Assembly: GCA_963971285.1 (NCBI GenBank)
Contig: OZ020244.1
Span: 24,614,001-24,678,000 of the forward strand
Direction of reading: 5' to 3'
Source of the DNA: Astropecten irregularis
Taxonomy: Eukaryota > Echinodermata > Asteroidea > Paxillosida > Astropectinidae
DNA length: 64,000 bases
The position numbers were made by a program, and so were the translations under genes. The notes below the pieces were generated by a model. The model saw only the letters and a list, made by a program, of their open reading frames with translations, had not been told where the DNA came from and did not search any database. Every line of letters starts with the position of its first letter. Position 1 is the stretch's first letter. Of the stretch, positions 58,601 to 64,000 are shown in pieces.

Positions 58601-61019
58601 GGCTTTGTGTGCTTGATTAGCCTTCGTGTGCTTTACAGTAGCCGGGGCTGTATAGTCCCCAGAGAGTTGAGATTGTTTCAGGAATGTAAGTAGGTCCCGA
58701 TGACCGGGAATAATAATGGTAAGCCCCTTGAGCACCCTCTGGGTGGATTATAATATCATTAAGGATTACTGCAATGGAGTCACTGACGAGTCGGAGGGCT
58801 GTGAATAGGGGTGTGAAAGATTTTAAGTCAATCTTCCCTGCCAATTTAGATTCACAAACTCATACCCTAACTCTCTGCACATACCACATGGGACAAGAGT
58901 TGCTTACCACACATTGCCACTGTCTCTATAGGCAGAATGGAACATATACTACACATTACGACGAAAAACCACACGTTAGTGTATTGTGGTAATAGGAAAA
59001 CCACATGTACCACACGTACCATTTTTTACAATGGGATAAAACGGGAGGCAATTCATGAACACAACAGATACTGTGGTCACGATAACTGCCGTAAATATGG
59101 ATCATTCCACCAGGATGGGGCATAATTTGTAACAGTGTCGACATCAATGCTAACATCTGTAAAGTTGCACATCCATTATACTTTGATTAATGAATGCATT
59201 AGCTGATGTTTAAATTAAAATGAAATCACTAAGCAAATTAAGAATGCATCAGTGCTGATTACCAGTCATTAAGTATTAAGGATGAAATCAATCGGCAAAT
59301 TAAACCCAAGAATGCATCAGTGCTGATTAGTAGTCAAAGGATAATGGGTGTGCAAGTTTACAGAGATAACATTGACACCATCATAAATCGTGCCATGTAC
59401 ACTGTTGGAATGACCAATATAAAAATCACTGGATTTAGTGAAGCAAAGTAAACCCATCAGTTTTCCTCCATGATGCAAATCTCCGGTGGAAAATGTGCTT
59501 TTTCATCATCACCATTATGTCTCATAGCTAGCTGGGTCATTGAGGTGGAGCACAGTAGCTGATGATATGGCTCCATCGTTTCCAATAGACCGATCCATTA
59601 AGCCCTGCTCTATTTTGTATTGACCAATCACAGCCGCGAAAATCTGATCACCATTTGCAGCACTGGAAAAACAATAAATACCTCCCTCTTTAAGTGCAAC
59701 ACAACTTCACAAGTACAGTATCTTTCTGCTAGTGATGGTGTTTATATTTTCATTGTAATTCTGACTCTCGATGGCCTGGTAAGAGAGGAAATGTACATTT
59801 GTGACCTTTTCCAAAACCAGAGTCCAATGGAGAGAAGTGCTTTTGGTGATGGGCGTGCAACGCGTGTGGGCGATCGTGATACATTACGCGCACGCGTGTG
59901 TGCATCGTTGCTTGGCTGTTGCTATGGTGGGTTGGCCTACTGGATCGGTGTATTGTCTCTGCTCAGGGTCTCCATTAAACCATTCAGCTGGGGGGCAGTG
60001 ATTTATTCAAGTGCTGTCTTTTGGGACAACCCCACTTCCAGGCTTCCCGGCCCTTTGCCATGCTCTGGAGGATGGAGTCTACATGATTTTGTAACAACTA
60101 AATGAGATTTGTGGATCGGTTTGCGGAAACACCATGTAATATTCGTTCGTTCTCACTTCTTATTTCATTGTACTTCTGGTTAGGACTCAAAGTTTTGACT
60201 AGCCTGCCCTAGTCATCATCATTAGACCCTGACCCTGACATCTCCTGATGAGCAGGCTAGTTGAAACGTTGAGACTTGACTAGAAACAAGCGATGAAATA
60301 AGAAACTTTGCGAACGAATGAACGAATATAACATATGGTGTTTCCGCAAACCGATCCACATACCAATTGTCACCACTAATGCAAAGCCTCAAATCTTTCT
60401 TTAATGAGATTCATGACCTTAAAAAGTCCAAAATCCCACACCCTCAAGAACTTACAATGTAGACGGTCTGATTCTGGAGCTCCCTGTCATGGATGGTCTT
60501 CTTAAGCAGCCTCACAAATGTGTTTATGTTCTCGCAGCGATTTAAGCTGCAGTAGCCATTCTCAGGTCGGGGTTCGTGACCGGCAACTTTGTCCAGAATC
60601 CTCTCCAGCAGCTGGCGAGACGTCTGACACTCGATGCAGTTCACCACGGCGTGGGGCAAGGACAAGGCTCTCAAGAGTGTAGAAACGACCAGGGTTTTGC
60701 CAGTGGCGCCGTGGCCATATATGAAAACAGAGGGGCAGGTCGGCTGGGATGGCTACATGTAGGTAGAGGAAAAGCATTTGAAATTAAGCCACAAATTATA
60801 ACAAATAAAGTAATGTGACTTTTGTCTTGTGTGGAAGGTGCAGAAGGTTAGGGTTAATAAATGAAGATTTGTTTCTAAAGTTTTTTGTCAAAGTAAACTA
60901 CTAACTAGTACCTTTCCCATGAGAGAACACAACAATTGGATCTGTCTTTTACGGCAGATAATTTTCTGGTTGACGAAATCTTCACAGCTAGAATCATCTT
61001 CAAATTTGATTTGCTCCAT
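52608..61019 (-). CDS. ORC5: origin recognition complex subunit 5 (complete, 9 exons)
   Basis: A subunit of the nuclear ORC complex that marks replication origins and loads MCM helicase; an AAA+ ATPase-fold protein. Coding exons in transcription order: 61019-60912, 60752-60456, 58362-58170, 56847-56717, 56070-55931, 54921-54696, 54035-53925, 53508-53396 and 52656-52608. All phases match, giving 455 aa (human is about 435). Walker A GHGATGKT is at 49-56. The Walker B region TVYIVLDKAE has D138. Family blocks include [69 protein letters not shown] and [13 protein letters not shown]. The start is the first Met before [11 protein letters not shown], aligned with the human N-terminus. An acceptor-like cag lies 24 nt upstream of the ATG, so a 5' UTR intron is possible. 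Reference match is from memory but very strong. Confidence 0.96.
53396..53508 (-). CDS. ORC5: ORC5 exon 8: winged-helix-like C-terminal domain
   Basis: Acceptor ...acactag, donor gtgtgt. It encodes [20 protein letters not shown] and [16 protein letters not shown], nearly collinear with human ORC5. Confidence 0.94.
53590..53765. mobile_element. MITE fragment, CCCAATTTCATGGAATC family, in ORC5 intron
   Basis: GAGCCCAATTTCATGGAATC with GTAAGCAAAAATTC and GTTTGCTTACGGTTAGCG matches, inverted, the right part of the element at 54988-55251. It shares the AATTTCATGGA start with the 17295/33527 family but differs inside. One end seems lost. Confidence 0.6.
53925..54035 (-). CDS. ORC5: ORC5 exon 7: [12 protein letters not shown]...[10 protein letters not shown]
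   Basis: Acceptor ...atttcag, donor gtaaag; 37 codons, phase 0 to 0. It holds the most conserved ORC5 stretch, GPKxFPLDRLxAIxYSIVDSR in outline. Confidence 0.96.
54069..54260. mobile_element. TTAA-type MITE subtype B, 5' half, in ORC5 intron 6
   Basis: AAAGGTACAGTAACATACCC at the left, then ATGTTCACAGATTTTCGTA and TTTCAGGATATGAAGATAG. The right half is absent or decayed. Its internal ATTTATCCAGAAATTTGTC word matches the other copies. Confidence 0.65.
54696..54921 (-). CDS. ORC5: ORC5 exon 6: [20 protein letters not shown] block
   Basis: Acceptor ...tatgcag, donor gtaagt. It encodes [10 protein letters not shown], a variable linker with SQPSLTNTQ, then [20 protein letters not shown] and [12 protein letters not shown] followed by a Lys-rich stretch. 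The linker carries most of the length difference from human ORC5. Confidence 0.96.
54988..55251. mobile_element. palindromic MITE, CCCAATTTCATGGAATC family, in ORC5 intron 5
   Basis: Left end GGTCCAATTTCATGGAATCC and right end GATTCCATAAAATTGGGCCC are inverted. The interior has GTAAGC/GCTTAC words on both sides. It resembles the fragment at 53590-53765. Confidence 0.65.
55560..55770. repeat. decayed GTCGATTTCAC-family sequence, internal repeats
   Basis: TGGTGCCACAAGATTAATCTTAAGTAAC, cited here by AGATTAATCTTAAG, then CATGACATCACAC and CTATGACATCACAC words recall the core of the palindromic MITE family. The canonical ends are not recognisable. It lies in ORC5 intron 5. Confidence 0.4.
55931..56070 (-). 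CDS. ORC5: ORC5 exon 5
   Basis: Acceptor ...cacacag, donor gtatta. It encodes [20 protein letters not shown], then [20 protein letters not shown], matching the human NFPKYCEP...[21 protein letters not shown] region. No ATG in frame; found by splice phase. Confidence 0.93.
56717..56847 (-). CDS. ORC5: ORC5 exon 4
   Basis: Acceptor ...catgcag, donor gtgagt. It completes Ser200, then [15 protein letters not shown] and [20 protein letters not shown]. Phase fits both neighbours, and the spacing from PDYTK matches the human protein exactly. Confidence 0.93.
56978..57205 (-). mobile_element. tRNA-derived SINE (family 1) in ORC5 intron 3
   Basis: On the minus strand: head with CTAATGCTGCGCGTA, GTGAGTGGTTTCATGGCTTC and TGACTGCC; box A AGCTCAGCTGATAAGAACGC; box B GGTTCGAGTCC; then the family tail start TTTGTCTTTGTTCAC. 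The 5' head matches 6843-7075 beyond the tRNA part. Confidence 0.8.
57206..58169. other. ORC5 intron 3, remainder
   Basis: No exon or named repeat. There are imperfect inverted words around 57590 and 57880 (GGCGCCATTCTGG / CCAGAATGGCGCC) and 57530/57940 (TATATAGCGC, AACTATATAATCTTTGATGG), suggesting a fold-back element of about 400 bp at roughly 57530-57950. Confidence 0.4.
58170..58362 (-). CDS. ORC5: ORC5 exon 3: Walker B region
   Basis: Acceptor ...tttcatag, donor gtgggt (weak). Encodes [34 protein letters not shown] and IIHFPDYTK. The donor was chosen because only this cut gives the phase needed by exon 4 and the exact spacing of human ORC5; a read-through stops two codons later. Confidence 0.93.
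58430..58745 (+). mobile_element. tRNA-derived SINE (family 2), full-length, plus orientation, in ORC5 intron 2
   Basis: Head TGTGGTCTAGTGGTCTGGGT, box B GGGTTCAAATCC, then CTTGGGCAAGACGCTTTGTC, TACCCAGGAGTGAATGGGTA, AGAGTTGAGATTGTTTCAGG and AATAATAATGG near the end. It is the most complete copy of the family in the window. Confidence 0.85.
60110..60362. mobile_element. palindromic MITE, TGTGGATCGGTTTGCGGA family, copy 2, in ORC5 intron 2
   Basis: Left TTGTGGATCGGTTTGCGGAA with ACACCATGTAATATT; right ATATGGTGTTTCCGCAAACC with GATCCACATA. Inner inverted words are GACTAGCCTGCCCTAGTCAT and AGCAGGCTAG. Longer than copy 1 (33040-33225) by about 70 bp. Homology continues a little to the right (CAATTGTCACCAC / CAATCACCACC). 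Confidence 0.8.
60456..60752 (-). CDS. ORC5: ORC5 exon 2: Walker A / P-loop
   Basis: Encodes P37 onward with [38 protein letters not shown] and QNQTVYI. The acceptor is ambiguous: tag (exon start 60752) or, 9 nt downstream, cag (60743). The first gives exactly the human spacing between LFGE and the P-loop and was used here; the second would drop PSQ. Both keep the frame. Donor gtaagt. Confidence 0.92.
60912..61019 (-). CDS. ORC5: ORC5 exon 1: start codon and N-terminus
   Basis: ATG at 61019-61017; 36 codons ending SLMGK before donor gtacta. Encodes [15 protein letters not shown], then [16 protein letters not shown], corresponding to the human VLCRESQVSILQSLFG. The acidic N-terminal dozen residues are an extension over human. 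Confidence 0.88.
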
Positions 61020-61359
61020 CTTGAAACCTGCTGCAGGTAATACCTGAAATGACATTAACCCAAGGAAGTTCAGAATCAGAAAGATCAGTTCAGTGTAGAA
61101 AGATAGGCCTATACAGAAACCCTAGATCATCGTCTGACACAATCCAGAGTCTCACTCAAGTGCTGAAAAGTAGGTAAATAAACTTTTATAAGATGTCGAT
61201 CATGCCCGGACCGACTTTAAAAAGTTGGTATTTCACTATTTCTTCCACATTTCGATGAGGTTGGGCATCTCTACTTTTAAGAGTCTGCTGCACCTAAATG
61301 TCAGCTTCCATGTTAATATTCCATGTTTATTATAGTCCAGGCTAGATCCAGTAGGCCTT

Positions 61360-61479
61360 AGTTGCGATGATCGTAACCCTTGGTCGGCGACATGGGGACT
61401 GTCCCCATGTCGCCAACCAAGGGTTACTTAAGAAGGTCCCAGTCCCCATGTCAGACCTAGGGTTACGATCATCGCAACT
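61360..61479. repeat. nested inverted repeat (21-bp outer arms, 25-bp inner hairpin)
   Basis: AGTTGCGATGATCGTAACCC plus T (61360-61380) is perfectly inverted at 61459-61479. Inside, 61375-61399 and 61401-61425 form a 25-bp near-perfect hairpin (one mismatch, 1-nt loop). A third related GTCCCCATGTC word lies at 61443-61453. Could be a small fold-back element; it lies 340 bp upstream of the ORC5 start. Confidence 0.8.
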
Positions 61480-61704
61480 AGCCCAATATGATCGTGAATG
61501 ACAAATGACATAGGCCTACATGTATTTCTAATTTCGCGCTGATCCCATCTGTAAAATGCAAGTCATTCCTCATCCATCATGTCCATATATTAACCAATCA
61601 ATGAAGCAAACACGTGGTGTTCACGCACCGGCCGGTCAGTCAGAATACTGCACTGTCATGCCGATAAAACAAACGCACCGGTTGTGTTGACTTCTCCAAG
61701 CGGA

Positions 61705-61739
61705 ATGCGAATTGTACCCATTCGCGAATCGCACACAAG
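61705..61739 (+). CDS. possible first coding exon of an unknown divergent gene
   Basis: ATGCGAATTGTACCCATTCG begins an open stretch of 11 codons that meets a consensus donor CACAAG|GTGAGT at 61739/61740. No partner exon is recognised to the right, where a retrotransposon follows. Could equally be chance or a 5' UTR exon. Confidence 0.12.
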
Positions 61740-62290
61740 GTGAGTTCGTGTCACCAAATTCTTATTAAAGGTGACCGCATATTAAATTATTATTTGGTAT
61801 TATTTTGGTATCTAATTCCTTGAGCACTGTTTTTAATTAAATTAATTAAATTTATAAATTAAGTTATAATGTAGGCCTAGATGCCTCTAGTTTGATGTCA
61901 TTTTACTGTTTCATTGCCCCATATCCTGGGAATGGGACGGAGGATCATAACATGGAGGCCTCCATGATCATAACATGTTCAAATTTGTTGTGAACACTGA
62001 CTTTTATTTCCAGGGTCAATGAGTCTAAAAAATGTGGCTAGATTCAAATCAAAACTGCAAGCATCCCCACAAACTTGTTACCCCTAATTCTCAAATGGTA
62101 TCATGAGATGTCCCCTTGAACTGCTCAAGAGGATGAATGTGTCAATCTGTAGAGTAGACCTATATGACTCAAAAAGGTTCATCTATTTCACTGCTTTACT
62201 CTTTGAGAAGAATAGATTTTCTTTAAATCAACAGAGGGAGAATCATATTAGAAACATGTGATATGAGAAAATTTAGTTATATATACCATG

Positions 62291-62503
62291 TGTAACAAGA
62301 GTTAATGTGGTCAAGTATAATGCCGCCCTCTGTTGACCATCATTAGAGTGCATACTTTTTAGTAGGACTTCGCAGTTAACCAGCATGGCTGATAATAGTT
62401 AGAACACATACATAGTGAAGATCTAGAACATGACAATTGATTGAGTAGACTTAAACCTGTCTCTATTGTCTCAGTTATTTGTGTAAGACCCACAACTATT
62501 ACA
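62291..62503 (+). repeat. 5' LTR, 213 bp
   Basis: Begins TGTAACAAGAGTTAATG and ends CACAACTATTACA, so it has the usual TG...CA with a TGTAA/TTACA inverted end. The right boundary is fixed by the PBS immediately after it. The partner LTR is not in the window, so the left boundary is from the TG motif only. Confidence 0.8.
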
Positions 62504-62519
62504 TGGTGTCAGAAGTGAG
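62504..62519 (+). promoter_or_regulatory. primer binding site, tRNA-Leu type
   Basis: TGGTGTCAGAAGTGAG directly follows the LTR. It is complementary to the 3' end of an animal tRNA-Leu(CAA) including CCA, with one mismatch in 16. Minus-strand DNA synthesis would start here. Confidence 0.8.
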
Positions 62520-62931
62520 TGTCATGTACTTGATCAAGCTCAGCAAATGGTAAAAGAAAGTGAAAACCGAGGCTGTGGATTGTGGAATGAAAACCCTGTG
62601 TGTGCGTCTAACTGCAACAGTGTAAGAAGTGAACAGCTGGGTAAAGTACACCGATTTCCATGCTTACTTTAGAAATTGTGCTATTAGTAAGACGGAGGTG
62701 ATAGACAGTAGATATTGTGCTACATGTTGTTACTGAACTGCAACTGTGAAGAAATTGTTTTAAGAACAGATAGTTTGTGTTTGAGCCTGAATGATCTGGG
62801 GAATGGGTCAAACCCCTTCCATGATTTAGCTGATTAGTATAAGTCTTGGGAGAAAGTACCTGGAAATTTCTGGCCTTGAGCATAAATATTTCTGTCATAA
62901 GCAATAATAGATCTACCCGCTGACAAGAGAC

Positions 62932-63549
62932 ATGGATAGAATAAAGCCACCCGCTAACCTTGACATGGAAGTGAGAGATCTTCCAAAGGCGTGGAAAAGA
63001 TGGAAAGAAGAATTGAACCTATACATGGAACTTGCGATGGCTAATAAAGAAGAATCAGTCAAAGTAAAGATGTTCCAGTATCTTATTGGTACCAAAGGAA
63101 GAGAAGTGTACAAGGCACTTGGGCAAACAAATGAATCAAAGCTGGACGACATTCTCCTAGCTTTTGACGCTCACTGTGATCCTAAAAAGAATGAGACAGT
63201 AGAACGGTACAGGTTCTTCACAAGAAACCAGGAAAGTGGAGAGTCCATTGACAAGTATTTAACTGAGCTGAAAGTACTTGCTGAGAGCTGCAATTTTGGG
63301 CCCCTCCGTGATTCTCTGCTGAGAGACCGTATAGTATGCGGGGTCAGAGACTCCAGTCTGCGTGAACGACTGTTGAGAGAGATGAACCTCGACCTGGAGA
63401 GATGTCTAGCCATAAGCAGAGCCACTGAGCTGTCAAAGGAGAGAATAAAAAACCTTGGAACAGCCTGGCGCCACAGAAGTTCATGCAGTTCACAAGCAGA
63501 AGAGACAAGCTCCACGAAAGAAAACAGTGAAGCAAGCTGGTACATGTAA
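62932..63549 (+). CDS. retrotransposon gag, N-terminal part (frame 1)
   Basis: 205 codons from the ATG at 62932. It starts MDRIKPPANLDMEV and has a helical capsid-like region with WKRWKEELNLYM, FQYLIGTKGREVY and YRFFTRNQESGESIDKYL, the arrangement seen in Gag capsids of Ty3/Gypsy elements. True homology ends near 63446; the last 30-odd codons are read in the wrong frame after a one-base shift at an A6 run (63447-63452). The start is 412 nt after the PBS. Confidence 0.85.
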   Translation: MDRIKPPANLDMEVRDLPKAWKRWKEELNLYMELAMANKEESVKVKMFQYLIGTKGREVYKALGQTNESKLDDILLAFDAHCDPKKNETVERYRFFTRNQESGESIDKYLTELKVLAESCNFGPLRDSLLRDRIVCGVRDSSLRERLLREMNLDLERCLAISRATELSKERIKNLGTAWRHRSSCSSQAEETSSTKENSEASWYM

Positions 63550-64000
63550 ATTTTGTGGCCTGCAGCATGAGTTTGCAAAGGAAAAATGCCCAGCTTACGG
63601 CAAAGAATGTGGAAAATGCCACAAAATGAATCACTTTGCAAAGCAGTGCCGCACAAAGAGTGCTAAAGTCCATGCAGTACAAGATGACAGTAGTTCTGAT
63701 GAATCTTACTATGAGGAGCTAATGACTATGGCCCTCATACCGGAACGAGTCCACAAAGTGGGAAAATCACCTGCAAAGGGCATCCATGCCAAGATGTTGG
63801 TAGAAGGAAAGCAAGTTCGACTTCAGATAGACTCAGGAGCAACTTGTAATGTGATCTCGAAGCAGATGATTGGTAATGTGCAGCTCACAGATACAGATCA
63901 AGTGTTGTCTATGTACAACAAGACGACGATGAAACCACTTGGGCGATGCACACTGAAGGTGATTAACCTCAAGAACCAGAAGAAGTACAAAGTAGAATTT
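63449..64000 (+). pseudogene. retrotransposon gag-pol continuation: zinc knuckles and protease (shifted frame, partial)
   Basis: Open in the second frame from 63449 to the window edge. It has a Cys/His cluster (CKFCGLQHEFAKEKC, C-x2-C-x3-H-x6-C) and then a canonical C-x2-C-x4-H-x4-C knuckle (CGKCHKMNHFAKQC) at about 63545-63655. A retropepsin active site, LQIDSGATCNVIS, follows at 63821-63859. A TAA precedes 63449 in this frame, so it depends on gag by frameshift or is broken. Whether the shift is programmed or a decay indel is undecided. Confidence 0.75.

Larger units (their letters stand above)
61020..62290. other. ORC5 upstream region up to the retrotransposon
   Basis: Should hold the ORC5 5' UTR and promoter. 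A GC-richer patch with CGNCG words and an ACCGGCCGGT palindrome lies at about 61605-61745. A hairpin-rich inverted repeat lies at 61360-61479. A plus-strand ATG...AAG|GTGAGT segment at 61705-61739 could be the first exon of a divergent gene. No TATA box was identified with confidence. Confidence 0.5.
62291..64000 (+). mobile_element. Ty3/Gypsy-like LTR retrotransposon, 5' part (cut by window edge)
   Basis: Order seen: LTR (62291-62503), primer binding site (62504-62519), leader, gag (62932-63549), then nucleocapsid and protease coding in a second frame up to the window end. Reverse transcriptase, RNase H, integrase and the 3' LTR are outside. The order LTR-PBS-gag-protease with a tRNA-Leu primer and CCHC knuckles fits a metazoan Ty3/Gypsy element; without RT the clade cannot be fixed. 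One frame break means this copy may be inactive. Confidence 0.9.

Noticed and set aside
59620..60105. 161-codon plus-strand ORF within ORC5 intron 2
   Set aside because: Long but without domain, lies antisense in an intron of a well-supported gene, and its translation shows no family features.
62608..62904. Minus-strand ORF in the retrotransposon leader
   Set aside because: Antisense to the untranslated leader of the LTR element; no known family has a gene there.
1..64000. CRISPR array, prokaryotic operon or phage
   Set aside because: No spaced direct repeats of that type, no compact gene runs, and genes are split by introns; the DNA is animal nuclear.

Overview
The window looks like nuclear DNA of a marine deuterostome invertebrate, most likely an echinoderm (a hemichordate is possible). 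It is AT-rich, with animal genes split by GT-AG introns, many tRNA-derived SINEs, many palindromic MITE-like elements, frequent 'taggcctat'-type words and an LTR retrotransposon. There is no operon structure, CRISPR array or prokaryotic signal. The phylum is an inference from gene and repeat style, not from a marker gene.

Three host genes are well supported. (1) 5596-14580 (+) holds nine consecutive coding exons for the C-terminal 381 residues of an SLC6 sodium/chloride-dependent transporter, from TM5 to the stop. The 5' exons lie outside the window. (2) 21743-23116 (+) is a single-exon class A GPCR of 457 aa. It resembles the vertebrate orphan receptors GPR61/GPR62 in the TM core and in a short C-terminal RIPGQI block. 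(3) 61019-52608 (-) is a complete nine-exon gene for origin recognition complex subunit 5 (ORC5, 455 aa) with an intact Walker A motif. The three genes have unrelated jobs (solute uptake, signalling, replication licensing) and nothing suggests co-regulation.

The right end (62291-64000, +) is the 5' part of a Ty3/Gypsy-like LTR retrotransposon: a 213-bp LTR, a tRNA-Leu-type primer binding site, gag, and a protease region in a second frame. It is cut by the window edge.

Most of the rest, including about 29 kb between the GPCR and ORC5, is repeat-rich non-coding DNA. The repeats fall into families that recur in the window: (a) fold-back elements with AGGTA...TACCT ends flanked by TTAA, at least ten copies, one nested inside another MITE; (b) short palindromes ending in (G)GTCGATTTCAC/GTGAAATCGAC(C); (c) palindromes ending in GGCCAATTTCATGGAGCTGCTAAGCA; (d) palindromes ending in TGTGGATCGGTTTGCGGA; (e) two tRNA-derived SINE families; (f) single TIR elements at 2228-2655, 4438-5492, 11835-13288, 27651-28357, 45975-46266 and 47594-47882; (g) a 22-bp minisatellite at 26602-26780. 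Two weak host-gene candidates (34644/34769-35429 + and 36989-37327 -) are listed at low confidence. Exon coordinates were read by hand from splice sites and reading-frame phase; family assignments come from remembered family features, not from a database search.
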